This document shows, in pieces, positions 1 through 6,651 of a stretch of 32,078 nucleotides of DNA. Source of the DNA: a virus. A program made the position numbers and the translations under genes. Location of the stretch: positions 1 to 32,078 of the IMG/VR virus record IMGVR_UViG_3300042549_006752; one strand, written 5' to 3'. The stretch's first letter is position 1, and each line of letters starts with the position of its first letter. Under the pieces are notes generated by a model. The model saw nothing but the letters and a program-made list of their open reading frames with translations, was not told where the DNA came from and ran no database searches.

Positions 1-127
1 CATGGTCGCAGGCCTGCTGCTCCCGGTAAAGCCTCGCAGCCTCAGCTCCGGCGCACACGTGGCAGTCAGGCGCGCCGCAATCGCGAAGACGGCAGCCGCG
101 CATCGGTCGCGTCAAGTGCGTGCTCAC
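1..127 (-). CDS. Partial Cys-rich small protein, runs off left edge
   Basis: An open frame begins with GTG at 127-125 and is still open at the edge of the window. The start overlaps the TGA of the upstream gene as GTGA, the coupling seen throughout this genome. About 42 residues are visible. Cysteines occur as GCRLRDCGAPDCHVC, spaced like a small zinc-binding knuckle, followed by a charged helix-like stretch. No family was recognised. It is the last visible gene of the leftward early block. The GTG start rests on the overlap and no SD sequence is present; an in-frame ATG eight codons further in is the alternative. Confidence 0.5.
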   Translation of the reverse strand, partial: MSTHLTRPMRGCRLRDCGAPDCHVCAGAEAARLYREQQACDH

Positions 128-336
128 TTCGCGGCCTCCGCTTTGGTCAGTGCGTGAAACTCATTCAGTTCCTCTTGCGTCACGATTGGCCCAGCCTGCA
201 TTTCTCGGCAGGCCGCTCTTGACTTCCTCCACAGAGCGGCGGGATTCGTTCGCAGTCCCGCCGCGACCTTCGCGTTGTGAGCCTTCAACGCGGCGATGTA
301 TGACTGGAAGTTTTTCGATTCGTAGTTCGCTTTCAT
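124..336 (-). CDS. Small hypothetical early protein (70 aa)
   Basis: This 70-aa frame starts at ATG 336 and ends at TGA 124, where it overlaps the next gene as GTGA. The protein is basic and helical in the first half (MKANYESKNFQSYIAALKAH) and carries a WRKSRAACREMQ stretch in the middle. No family was recognised. It is separated from the gene upstream by the only clear gap in this part of the block. A good promoter candidate lies in that gap and ends about seven bases before the ATG, so it may have its own nearly leaderless transcript. Confidence 0.55.
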   Translation of the reverse strand: MKANYESKNFQSYIAALKAHNAKVAAGLRTNPAALWRKSRAACREMQAGPIVTQEELNEFHALTKAEAAK

Positions 337-343
337 GAGGTCG

Positions 344-371
344 AATGTAGCGGGCTGCGTCCGTGCGTCAA
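344..371 (-). promoter_or_regulatory. Candidate sigma70-type promoter for the leftmost genes
   Basis: On the minus strand a TTGACG -35 box (371-366) is separated by 16 bases from a TACATT -10 box (349-344). A run of ten A residues lies just upstream (plus-strand T run around 381-391) and could act as an UP element. The -10 box ends seven bases before the ATG at 336, so transcription would start at or next to the start codon. The boxes match consensus 5/6 and 4/6. There is no experimental support. Confidence 0.45.
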
Positions 372-402
372 CAATTATTTATTTTTTTTTTGTGGGAGGT
401 GT

Positions 403-525
403 TCACGGCCAAGGCTCCCAGAACTCCATCGCCTCAACCGCGCGCAGTAGCTCGGCAAATCCGGCGAGGATTTCGTCGTGCGTGAGGCGGCGCGGGATGT
501 GCGGGAAAAAGTCGAGTTGGGTCAT
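403..525 (-). CDS. Small hypothetical protein (40 aa)
   Basis: ATG at 525-523 overlaps the TGA of the upstream 119-aa gene as ATGA, and the frame ends at TGA 405-403. The product begins MTQLDFFPHIPRRLTHDEIL and ends EFWEPWP. A short helical middle is flanked by aromatic and proline-rich ends. Its size, coupling and composition fit a small phage accessory protein. No family was recognised. It closes this transcription segment, since an A-rich gap with a promoter candidate follows. Confidence 0.55.
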   Translation of the reverse strand: MTQLDFFPHIPRRLTHDEILAGFAELLRAVEAMEFWEPWP

Positions 526-881
526 TTGGAGAGTTGGGCGAGGGCTGCGCGTGCTGCCATCCAGTGCGGCTCGGTCTCGGCCTCGTCGGCGCTGAATCCA
601 TCCATTTGCCGCAACTCCATTTCCGCGATGAGCATTGCTTCCAGCGCGGTGCTCAGGCGCGCAACGTCGGCGCGAAGCACGGCGATCTCGTCGTCCCTGT
701 CCTTCGCATCGCCGTCCCGGTCTGCGCAGAGGCTTAGCGAGAGCGCGTTGGCGGTGTCCCGTTCGGCGCGGGCTGCGTCGCGCTCGCGCTCTAGACGTTC
801 GCAGAAGGCCACGATTTGCGCGTCCTCCGGCACGTTGTCCGTGAAGATTGCGTCTGTTTCGGGTGTGGGTTGGTCGGTCAT
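522..881 (-). CDS. Coiled-coil hypothetical protein (119 aa)
   Basis: The chosen start is ATG 881 (MTDQPTPETDAIF), preceded by the A/C-rich string CACATCCCACA typical of this genome and lying 17 bases after the stop of the primase-helicase. The frame stays open upstream, but only inside the helicase gene. Residues 20-75 are rich in Glu, Arg, Ala and Asp with heptad-like spacing (RLERERDAARAERDTANAL), so a coiled coil is likely. The N-terminal P-T-P-E-T-D motif also occurs in other small phage coiled-coil proteins. No enzymatic motif is visible. Confidence 0.7.
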   Translation of the reverse strand: MTDQPTPETDAIFTDNVPEDAQIVAFCERLERERDAARAERDTANALSLSLCADRDGDAKDRDDEIAVLRADVARLSTALEAMLIAEMELRQMDGFSADEAETEPHWMAARAALAQLSK

Positions 882-898
882 TGTGGGATGTGTTTGGG

Positions 899-2659
899 TT
901 ATTTCTTTTTGACGTAGCAAAGCAGCGCGGTGTTGAACTCCAGAAAGAACTCGCGAAACGTGCCTTCTTCGCGATCCTTTTCGACGATGATTTTTGCCGG
1001 TATCATTCCAGCGGTGGACTTGCCTTCCTCTACTGCGCGTTCCATTTCGATATTCCGCCACACGACAAGCACGTTATCGGCGTTGTCGCGGATGTGCCCG
1101 CTTCCCTTGATGTCGTGTCCCTGTGGTGCGTCTGCGCCGGGAGATTTACGAGGGTGCGCGATTAGGTGAACATGCACGCCGGTTGCGCGGCTGTATTCGG
1201 CGAGGTCGGTCACGAATTTGTTTTGCGCGGGGTAATCTTCCTCCAGGCCTTCCACGCGCATGAGTGAGTCAATGACGAGGTGCGCAATGCCGTAGCGCGC
1301 GTGCGCGTAGTTGATCATCTCGAAAAGCACGTCGCGCGAAATGCCGCCAGTCTTGTCGCAGAACAAAAGATGCTTCGACATTGCTTGCGCCATTTTCTTT
1401 GCGTCCCCTTCGTTTGCTACTCTCGCACCGATGGCGATGATAATCCTGCGGAGCACTTTCGCGGGCGTCATTTCCAAGCTAATGATTAGCGACGGCCTTT
1501 TCGTCTGCATCGCAAGGTGAATCATCGCGTAGTTCACCACGCTGCTTTTGCCGTGTCCGCTTGTGCCAGTCCAAACGGTAAGCTCGCCGGGGCGAAAGTG
1601 GAACGATAACGCGCAGTCCCGATGATGCACGGTCTGCGGGATCGTGTGCCCGAGCATTTCCTCCGTGCGAAAGAACTCCCGCGCGCACGCTTCTCCGAAA
1701 TGCCCTGCGTCGAACAGGTGCGCGACGGTCGGGTATTCGGACGATTCAAGCCAGCGCCGCGCGTCGTATGCCGTGACGTGCTGTTTCAGCGCGTCGTTTG
1801 CGTCCTTGTGTGGGAATTTCACCACGCGCACGCGATGCTTTCCGAGCCGAGAGATAGCCGTTGCAAGTGCGGCCTCGGTCTTTCCGTCGTTGTCGAAGCT
1901 CAGATAGATCGTTTTGAACGGTTCCAAGTTGTCCCATTCAAAGTCGATCCACGTTTGCCCGCTTCCGTTCGGGATACTGAGTGCGGGGATTCCCCATTGC
2001 GCCCACGTCATCGCGTCAATCTGGCCTTCGCAGATCAAGATTTCGCGGGCCTTGTAATTCTCCGGCGTGAGTGACTGCCAGCCCCAAAGCGAGGGCGCTG
2101 CGTCCTTGTCCTGCCACACCTTCTTGCGGCCCTTGTCATCCAGCGCGAGTGCCCGATAGGAGCGATTGAGCAACACGCCGCTTGGCGAGTAGGACGGAAA
2201 CACGATGGCTCGCCTTTCAGCGTCGCCTTGCACGCGGTAGCGATTCACGATTTCCGGCAGGAGCTTCCGCTCGTCCACCATCCAGTGCATCGCCCTTCCG
2301 TCCGCGCTGATTGCGGGCTTGTCGTCCTGCGGGCGGGTGTAAGACTTGGCCGGCGCTTCTTCCACGATGCCGAGCCAGCCCTTTGCCTCGGTGATGGCTT
2401 GCGGGAGCGAGACGCCCTTGACCGCGCACCAAAGGTCGAGCGCGTCGCCTTTCTGTTCTTGCCCGTTCCAGTCGCACCAGTTCCCGGCGTAGGTGCCGGA
2501 CAGATGCACAGAAAGGCTTTTGCCGCTTTCGCCATTCACGCCGCCGACGTGCCACGCTGCGCCTTGCTGCCGTCCACCCGGCAAAAGGTAGGTGACGAGG
2601 CCAAGCATGTTGCCTGCAAGCCGGGTTGAGACTTCCGCCGCTGAGATTTTCGCTTTCAT
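899..2659 (-). CDS. Bifunctional DNA primase-helicase (T7 gp4-like)
   Basis: This 586-aa protein combines a TOPRIM primase domain with a RecA-fold DnaB-type helicase and should open and prime DNA at the phage replication fork. The TOPRIM signature is visible as ICEGQIDAM (Glu about 211) and SFDNDG (Asp about 256 and 258). The helicase has Walker A GTSGHGKSS (about 365-373), Walker B LVIDS (about 461-465) and an AHPRKS motif near 501. The N-terminal 100 residues form a substrate-recognition-like region without the CxxC zinc finger of classical primases. ATG 2659 overlaps the stop of the replication initiator as ATGA, so the two are translationally coupled. Family assignment is firm; the exact subfamily is not. 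Confidence 0.93.
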   Translation of the reverse strand: MKAKISAAEVSTRLAGNMLGLVTYLLPGGRQQGAAWHVGGVNGESGKSLSVHLSGTYAGNWCDWNGQEQKGDALDLWCAVKGVSLPQAITEAKGWLGIVEEAPAKSYTRPQDDKPAISADGRAMHWMVDERKLLPEIVNRYRVQGDAERRAIVFPSYSPSGVLLNRSYRALALDDKGRKKVWQDKDAAPSLWGWQSLTPENYKAREILICEGQIDAMTWAQWGIPALSIPNGSGQTWIDFEWDNLEPFKTIYLSFDNDGKTEAALATAISRLGKHRVRVVKFPHKDANDALKQHVTAYDARRWLESSEYPTVAHLFDAGHFGEACAREFFRTEEMLGHTIPQTVHHRDCALSFHFRPGELTVWTGTSGHGKSSVVNYAMIHLAMQTKRPSLIISLEMTPAKVLRRIIIAIGARVANEGDAKKMAQAMSKHLLFCDKTGGISRDVLFEMINYAHARYGIAHLVIDSLMRVEGLEEDYPAQNKFVTDLAEYSRATGVHVHLIAHPRKSPGADAPQGHDIKGSGHIRDNADNVLVVWRNIEMERAVEEGKSTAGMIPAKIIVEKDREEGTFREFFLEFNTALLCYVKKK

Positions 2660-3453
2660 GCCTCGAAGATTTCCTCCAGTTCACCCGGCGCGCATGGCGG
2701 GCGGTTTGCTTCCTCCAGCATCCGGTGCAATTCCTCGGCCTGTTCCCGTGCGGCTTTGTCGCACGCTGCCTTGCGCCGCTCCTGTTCGGCGTGGTCGTCT
2801 GCCGTCATTTGGCGTGCCGGGGCGGATGCGGTTGAAATCGTCCGCGTGTCCGAAGATGCCCGGTTGAGCCAGTTCGTGAAAAAGCGGCGAGTGCATTGCC
2901 GTGAATTTGTTTTGCACCACACTTCCGCTTTTGACAGTTCTCGCTTCACGTCCAGATGCCGATACGCCTCTGCCGTTTGAAGCTGTTCCATCCATTCCGA
3001 ATCACTTGCTGACGGCCTCGGTTTCGAGGCTTTCCCTGTTCCCTGTTCCCTGTTCCCTGTTCCCTGTTCCAGCGGGGATGAGTCGGGGATAGGCAGGGGA
3101 ACGGTCGGGGATGAGTCGGGGAACGTAGCTAACTCCTTGAGTTTGCTAGTCTTAAACTTGTCTCCCTTTTGATGTTTCGAGAAATTCACCACATGCCCAA
3201 CTTCCCTCCCTTCTTGGTCAATTCCGATCCTGATATACCCTATACCGGACAGCTCCCCGACCGCTCCCCGAATCGTCCCCGAGTCGTCCACGAATGGAAA
3301 AAGCGCGGCGCGAATTAGGATCGGGTTGGCGTAGAAATACCCCTCGTCGTCCGCAAGATTCAGCAATCCGATTGCCATCAATCGCGTAAAATGTGGCAGT
3401 CGAGACAGCGTTTCGTGCGCCCAAAATTCCGGCTTCAATGTGCGGATTCTCAT
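2656..3453 (-). CDS. Replication initiation protein (winged-helix, phage O-like)
   Basis: The start is ATG 3453 (MRIRTLKPEFWAHETLSRLP), fixed by ATGA overlap with the HNH gene; the frame is open 12 codons further upstream. Residues 1-95 look like the winged helix of phage replication initiators (LPHFTRLMAIGLLNLADDEGYF). A Pro/Ser/Gly-rich linker follows. The C-terminal part has TAEAYRHLDVKRELSKAEVW and FFTNWLNRA, a pattern common in phage initiators that recruit the helicase. Position directly before the primase-helicase supports this. The linker is encoded by tandem heptanucleotide repeats (3032-3070) and a second imperfect repeat, so changes in copy number would alter the frame. Confidence 0.8.
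   Translation of the reverse strand: MRIRTLKPEFWAHETLSRLPHFTRLMAIGLLNLADDEGYFYANPILIRAALFPFVDDSGTIRGAVGELSGIGYIRIGIDQEGREVGHVVNFSKHQKGDKFKTSKLKELATFPDSSPTVPLPIPDSSPLEQGTGNREQGTGKASKPRPSASDSEWMEQLQTAEAYRHLDVKRELSKAEVWCKTNSRQCTRRFFTNWLNRASSDTRTISTASAPARQMTADDHAEQERRKAACDKAAREQAEELHRMLEEANRPPCAPGELEEIFEA
3032..3070. repeat. Heptanucleotide tandem repeat inside the initiator gene
   Basis: Five perfect copies of TTCCCTG followed by TTCC occupy 3032-3070. On the coding strand they give the linker pattern EQGTGNREQGTGK. Seven is not a multiple of three, so only steps of three units keep the frame. Just beyond, GGGGATGAGTCGGGGA occurs twice (about 3074-3089 and 3108-3123). Confidence 0.95.
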
Positions 3454-3812
3454 GCCGCCTCCAATCCGGCCTTGGCCTGCAACGTCCACGTATCATGCCA
3501 GCGCGCGTGACACTCCCGGCACAGCGCAACCACGTCCTCGGGGCGTTCAAAGCCCTTGCGGTCGTAGTTGACGTGGTGGGCATCCTTGGCGTCCTTTCCG
3601 CACAAGCACTGGTTGAGGTAGCGCCGGATGGCCGCAAGCCTCACTTCGCTCCAATGCTCCGTTTGCAGGTATTCGGCGTAGGGCATCGAGCGCAGCACAA
3701 GCACGCAGATGGCGGCGCTCTTTCCGGCTTCGTCCTTCGGCAAGTCCTCCCATGTCAGCTTCTCAACCGGGATTTTCAGCCACGGTTCTTTTCCAGTGAA
3801 TCGGCTTTTCAT
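3450..3812 (-). CDS. HNH endonuclease-like protein (120 aa)
   Basis: The start is ATG 3812 (MKSRFTGKEPWLKIPVEKLT), with ATGA overlap to a possible upstream 40-aa frame. The C-terminal half carries the HNH-type fold: YAEYLQTEHWSEVR, then CLCGKDAKDAHHVNYD and VVALCRECHARWH, giving two Cys pairs for zinc and a His-His catalytic pair. In phages such proteins act as homing endonucleases or packaging nickases. Here it sits inside the replication operon and is coupled to the initiator by ATGA, which argues for a resident gene rather than a recent insertion. It shares the EYLxxEHWxxxR pattern with the HNH gene at 9884. Specificity cannot be read from sequence. Confidence 0.8.
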   Translation of the reverse strand: MKSRFTGKEPWLKIPVEKLTWEDLPKDEAGKSAAICVLVLRSMPYAEYLQTEHWSEVRLAAIRRYLNQCLCGKDAKDAHHVNYDRKGFERPEDVVALCRECHARWHDTWTLQAKAGLEAA

Positions 3813-3931
3813 ATTACAAAAAATGCGCCCCCTACTGTGGGACGGAGCGGAGAATTTGCGCGGCCAGCCGAAACTGGTTTTTGCACTCCGCCCCACAATA
3901 GAGGGCGCTTGGTTTTTCGGGTTATGTTCAT
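3809..3931 (-). CDS. Possible 40-aa protein overlapping a structured repeat
   Basis: ATG 3931 (MNITRKTKRPLLWGGVQKPV) opens a 40-aa frame whose TGA overlaps the HNH start as ATGA. That overlap fits the local pattern. However, almost the whole frame is the 23-bp inverted repeat with its loop, so coding may be incidental to the structure. The product is basic with no recognised family. Confidence 0.3.
   Translation of the reverse strand: MNITRKTKRPLLWGGVQKPVSAGRANSPLRPTVGGAFFVI
3825..3908 (-). promoter_or_regulatory. Long RNA stem-loop followed by a U run (attenuator or terminator candidate)
   Basis: Arms at 3825-3847 and 3886-3908 are inverted repeats with 20 of 23 bases matching. Read as minus-strand RNA, all three mismatches become G-U pairs, so the full 23-bp stem can form; as plus-strand RNA they would be A-C clashes. 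The 38-base loop contains a CCAG/CTGG hairpin. The stem is followed on the minus strand by ATTTTTTG, then the ATG of the HNH gene. It may attenuate transcription into the HNH, initiator and primase genes, or it may be a palindromic repeat element. Confidence 0.6.
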
Positions 3932-3976
3932 TTGCGCTTACGGTTTTCTCAGGACCGGCCTTTCGGCACCTTCTAT

Positions 3977-4090
3977 CTACAGCATCCCCGCGCCCATTGC
4001 AAGCGCAATCTCGCGCGTGGTCATTTCCGGTTCATTTCCGCGCGCGTCTCTTATGCGCGAGCGAAAAGGGGCGTTTCGTTTCCGGGTCAT
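3977..4090 (-). CDS. Small basic protein (37 aa)
   Basis: ATG 4090 overlaps the TGA of the Lar-like gene as ATGA and the frame ends at TAG 3979-3977. The N-terminus is very basic (MTRKRNAPFRSRIRD). The C-terminus EMTTREIALAMGAGML resembles the first two helices of a helix-turn-helix. It is too short to be certain, but the coupling supports translation. No family was recognised. A gap of 45 bases separates it from the next possible frame. Confidence 0.45.
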   Translation of the reverse strand: MTRKRNAPFRSRIRDARGNEPEMTTREIALAMGAGML

Positions 4091-4587
4091 AGCAGCGGTT
4101 GCTGTGATACGCTGGCGGGTTGCGCGGCGAAGTTGAACGTGCCAGCCTCCAATTCGCGGCGGATGCGTTGCTCGGCGGTCGCGAAGTGAACCGGGTATTT
4201 CGTCCAGTCCACGTCAAAGCAGGCAGCGGCGAGCATCTTTGCCAGCGGCTCCGTCGTGTGCGGTCGGTAGCGGCCAATGACGTGAGGCCAGTCCCACACG
4301 CGGGCCTCGATAAGCCGCCCGGTATTGTCGAGGCTCCAGCCTAGGCCGCGCGATTCGAGGTCTGCGATGATGTCGTCAACGGTGGCGGCTTTCCTCGGCA
4401 GGCTATTCCACGCCGCGATTGCCAGCGGCACGGTGTCCTCTATCGGGCCGCTCAGTCCGCAGTAGTTGCATTGCGCGACGCAGGCTTTTCCCGCACTCCA
4501 CCGCGCCGCAATGACGGCGGCTTCCTCGGTTAATTCGTCCTTGTCGGTCTCGGTTTTGCCACAGTGCGGGCAGGGTTGGAGTGTCAT
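4087..4587 (-). CDS. Lar-like zinc-ribbon protein (166 aa)
   Basis: The N-terminal 65 residues match the Lar (restriction alleviation) family pattern: LQPCPHCGKTET, then QCNYCGLSGPIE and AIAAWNSLPR, giving two CxxC pairs and the typical A-x-x-x-W-N ending. Lar proteins in lambdoid phages modulate host type I restriction-modification. The remaining 100 residues (YRPHTTEPLAKMLAAACFD and following) are not part of classical Lar and have no family I recognise, so the full role is open. ATG 4587 overlaps a 34-aa gene upstream as ATGA. Proximity to the methyltransferase at 4770 fits a restriction-evasion pairing, which is inference. Confidence 0.65.
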   Translation of the reverse strand: MTLQPCPHCGKTETDKDELTEEAAVIAARWSAGKACVAQCNYCGLSGPIEDTVPLAIAAWNSLPRKAATVDDIIADLESRGLGWSLDNTGRLIEARVWDWPHVIGRYRPHTTEPLAKMLAAACFDVDWTKYPVHFATAEQRIRRELEAGTFNFAAQPASVSQQPLL

Positions 4588-4688
4588 GGTTTTGTTTTGC
4601 GTTTTGGTTCATCGGCTGGCCACGGGATGCGGTTGCGATGCGTGGCGATGCCGTGCGTGCGCTTAAACGTAGCGAGGGCCGTGCTCAT
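4584..4688 (-). CDS. Small basic protein (34 aa)
   Basis: The frame runs from ATG 4688 to TGA 4586-4584 and is coupled at both ends by ATGA, to a 27-aa frame upstream and the Lar-like gene downstream. The product MSTALATFKRTHGIATHRNR continues into a Lys-rich tail. No family was recognised. Its first bases lie in the 28-bp repeat that also covers the methyltransferase start. Confidence 0.45.
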   Translation of the reverse strand: MSTALATFKRTHGIATHRNRIPWPADEPKRKTKP

Positions 4689-4706
4689 TGCATGATGATG
4701 CTCTCG
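4679..4706. repeat. 28-bp direct repeat, copy 1 (downstream of methyltransferase)
   Basis: 26 of 28 bases match 5678-5705. The two copies flank the methyltransferase coding region, one across its start and one after its stop. Each spans a gene-end/ATGA/gene-start junction encoding ...ESIxMQ-stop and MST.... Confidence 0.9.
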
Positions 4707-4768
4707 TTCGGGGACTTCGGACTATCGCACGAGTCTTTCGCCACTAGCTCCGCACCCCCGCCGCCCAC
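4685..4768 (-). CDS. Possible 27-aa frame ending like the coiled-coil gene
   Basis: GTG 4768 starts one base after the methyltransferase stop and the frame ends at TGA 4687-4685, overlapping the next ATG as ATGA. It ends PNESIIMQ, while the coiled-coil gene upstream of the methyltransferase ends HAESILMQ. The shared end comes from the 28-bp repeat. It may be a remnant of a duplicated gene end or a real mini-gene. Confidence 0.3.
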   Translation of the reverse strand: MGGGGAELVAKDSCDSPKSPNESIIMQ

Positions 4769-4769
4769 T

Positions 4770-5687
4770 TCAGAAGCCGAAGCCGCGCGTCGTGTGTGTT
4801 CGTTGGTCAATGAGTTTTGCATAGTCAGGGTTCAGTTCGATGAGGATTGCTTGTCTGCCGAGTTCCAACGCCACCATTCCGGTTGTGCCGCTGCCGCCAA
4901 AAGGATCGAGCACCACGCCGCCGCTTGGGCATCCAGCCAAGATGCAGGGTCGAATCAGTTCAGGCGGGAACGTCGCAAAGTGGGCGTCCTCGAAAGGCTG
5001 CACAGGAACCTCCCAAACCGACCGGCGACGCGAACCGTTCTGCTTTATCGCTTCAACATCGAAGTGGTAGTTTTGCGACTTCGACAGCATAAAGACGTAT
5101 TCGTGCGCCTTGGTCACTCGGTCGATTACGCTCTCCGGCGTCGGGTTGGGCTTGCTCCAAATTATGTCGGATCGCAGATACCATCCATCCGCCCGAAGTG
5201 CCAAGGCCACAGTCCAGGGGATTCCAGCCAAGTCCTTTTCCTTTAGATTTTCCTGCTTGGTAGCCCTGCGGGCGCATCCGTTCGTTGGCTTTCCTCGCGC
5301 CCCATCGTGGAACGATTGAGCATTCAGGGAACCATTGTATCCGGTTCGGTAGTTGTAGTAGCTGTCACCGAGATTCAACCACAGCGTTCCATCGGGTTTC
5401 AGCACTCGCCGAACCTCCCGGAATACTTCGACCATCGTTTGCGCAAACTCGTCCGGCGTCGCCTCCTGCCCGATTTGGTCGGCGTGCCCGTAGTCGCGCA
5501 GTCCCCAATACGGCGGCGACGTGACGCAGCAGTTCACGCTCTCCGTTGGCAGCGTGGAAAGAAGTTTGCGGCTATCGCCGATGAGCACAGAAACTCCGCC
5601 CACCCCAAGGACTCCCGATCCGGCGCGTGGGGTAATTTCAACGGTCGGAAGAGAACCAGTTGCTGGTGCGAACAAATCCGTGCTCAT
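4770..5687 (-). CDS. Beta-class DNA methyltransferase (N4-C or N6-A)
   Basis: This 305-aa enzyme should transfer a methyl group from S-adenosylmethionine to an exocyclic amino group in DNA. The catalytic motif IV TSPPYWGLRDYG lies near residues 56-67 and the AdoMet-binding motif I DPFGGSGTT near 261-269, followed by ALELGRQAILIELNPDY. Motif IV before motif I defines the beta class. SPPY is common in N4-cytosine enzymes, but N6-adenine cannot be excluded. No partner nuclease lies nearby, so it is an orphan enzyme, probably protecting phage DNA. ATG 5687 overlaps the upstream stop as ATGA. A 28-bp direct repeat brackets the gene, suggesting cassette exchange. Confidence 0.93.
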   Translation of the reverse strand: MSTDLFAPATGSLPTVEITPRAGSGVLGVGGVSVLIGDSRKLLSTLPTESVNCCVTSPPYWGLRDYGHADQIGQEATPDEFAQTMVEVFREVRRVLKPDGTLWLNLGDSYYNYRTGYNGSLNAQSFHDGARGKPTNGCARRATKQENLKEKDLAGIPWTVALALRADGWYLRSDIIWSKPNPTPESVIDRVTKAHEYVFMLSKSQNYHFDVEAIKQNGSRRRSVWEVPVQPFEDAHFATFPPELIRPCILAGCPSGGVVLDPFGGSGTTGMVALELGRQAILIELNPDYAKLIDQRTHTTRGFGF

Positions 5688-5705
5688 TGCATCAGGATGC
5701 TCTCG
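5678..5705. repeat. 28-bp direct repeat, copy 2 (methyltransferase start)
   Basis: This is the partner of 4679-4706, with two mismatches. It covers the last codons of the coiled-coil gene and the first codons of the methyltransferase. Recombination between the copies would cleanly remove the methyltransferase and join the flanking genes with the ATGA junction intact. Confidence 0.9.
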
Positions 5706-6178
5706 GCATGGTTCAGCCGCTCCATCGCAGCGGCGAGGTCTGCGACTAGGCGCGCATTGACGGTGCGCAGGTCGCTGTTGATGCTCTGCATATCGTCGCA
5801 GTCCTGCTCGGCTGCGCGCAGGCTTTGCCTCGCTGTGTCCCGCTCGGCTACGGCCTTGTTCCAGCCAGCAACGGCGAACGACTCCGTGAGCTTGAGCTTG
5901 TCCCGCTCGGCTTCGGCGGCGCGAAGCTCGGCTATTGCCGTCGCGAGGTCGAATGCGGCGTCTTTACCGGCTGCCCTGAGTTGCTTTTGCAGCCGGTCGC
6001 GAAACTGGAAAAGCCGGACGTGTCGCGCATCGCATTCTTCTCGGCTGGCACCGTAGGGGCGATAGCTGCCAAGCTCCTCGTCTAACTTGCTATCGCGCAC
6101 CGGCAGCGGATACCAGTAGTTCAGCGCGTTGTTCGCTTCGGCGAGACAGTCTGTAAGTGTGATTTGTGGTGTGTTCAT
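5684..6178 (-). CDS. Coiled-coil hypothetical protein (164 aa)
   Basis: ATG 6178 (MNTPQITLTDCLAEANNALN) is preferred, preceded by an A/C-rich stretch ACACTAATACC. An in-frame ATG at 6274 would add 32 residues and cannot be excluded. The first 65 residues hold YWYPLPVRDSKLDEELGSYR. From about residue 90 to the end, heptad-like Ala/Glu/Arg/Leu segments predict a long coiled coil (AELRAAEAERDKLKL). No family was recognised. It is coupled to the methyltransferase by ATGA. Confidence 0.65.
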   Translation of the reverse strand: MNTPQITLTDCLAEANNALNYWYPLPVRDSKLDEELGSYRPYGASREECDARHVRLFQFRDRLQKQLRAAGKDAAFDLATAIAELRAAEAERDKLKLTESFAVAGWNKAVAERDTARQSLRAAEQDCDDMQSINSDLRTVNARLVADLAAAMERLNHAESILMQ

Positions 6179-6307
6179 GGTATTAGTGTAAAAGTGTTTT
6201 CCCCGGCTTGCGTAAGTGCAGCCCGCGCGATTCTCCGTCATCGGTTTAATCTCCATGATTACCAGTGATTTCATCGAATCGCGTGCATGGCACGGGAAAG
6301 TTGTTGG

Positions 6308-6649
6308 CTACTCAGTAGCGAAAGGGTTGTCCGTGCGGTATGTCAGCGAGAGGCACTCAGGGCGGAAGTGCCCGTCCCATTCGGTAATAGGCGTCCACGT
6401 GTGCATCGGTTTGCCGTGGCGTTCCTTTAGCTCGTATGCCCACACGACGCGGTTCTCGCAGAATGCCTCAAAAAACGGGCGCAATGCCACGGCCTCTTCG
6501 CGCGAAATCGGGTCTGCGTAGCGTCGGTCGAGTTCGTCAAACGTCACCTCGCCGCGCGTCGCCTCGCGTGCGTCTAGGTCTGCGAAAAGCTGCTGCGAGG
6601 CTGTCACGCGCTCGTCACGGTCGCTGATACTGTTGTGAAAGTCTGGCAT
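6308..6649 (-). CDS. Hypothetical protein (113 aa)
   Basis: The chosen start is ATG 6649 (MPDFHNSISDRDERVTASQQ), two bases after the stop of the 43-aa gene; a GTG at 6664 is an alternative. The protein is acidic in the first half with LFADLDAREATRGEVTFDEL. It is aromatic-rich later (ENRVVWAYELKERHGKPMHT, then TWTPITEWDGHF). It looks like a folded single-domain protein, but no family was recognised. It lies in the operon segment carrying recombination and modification genes. Confidence 0.65.
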   Translation of the reverse strand: MPDFHNSISDRDERVTASQQLFADLDAREATRGEVTFDELDRRYADPISREEAVALRPFFEAFCENRVVWAYELKERHGKPMHTWTPITEWDGHFRPECLSLTYRTDNPFATE

Positions 6650-6651
6650 GG

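Noticed and set aside
3393-4136. Rightward open frame (247 aa) over the HNH region
   Set aside because: It is a shadow of leftward genes with coherent motifs and ATGA junctions.
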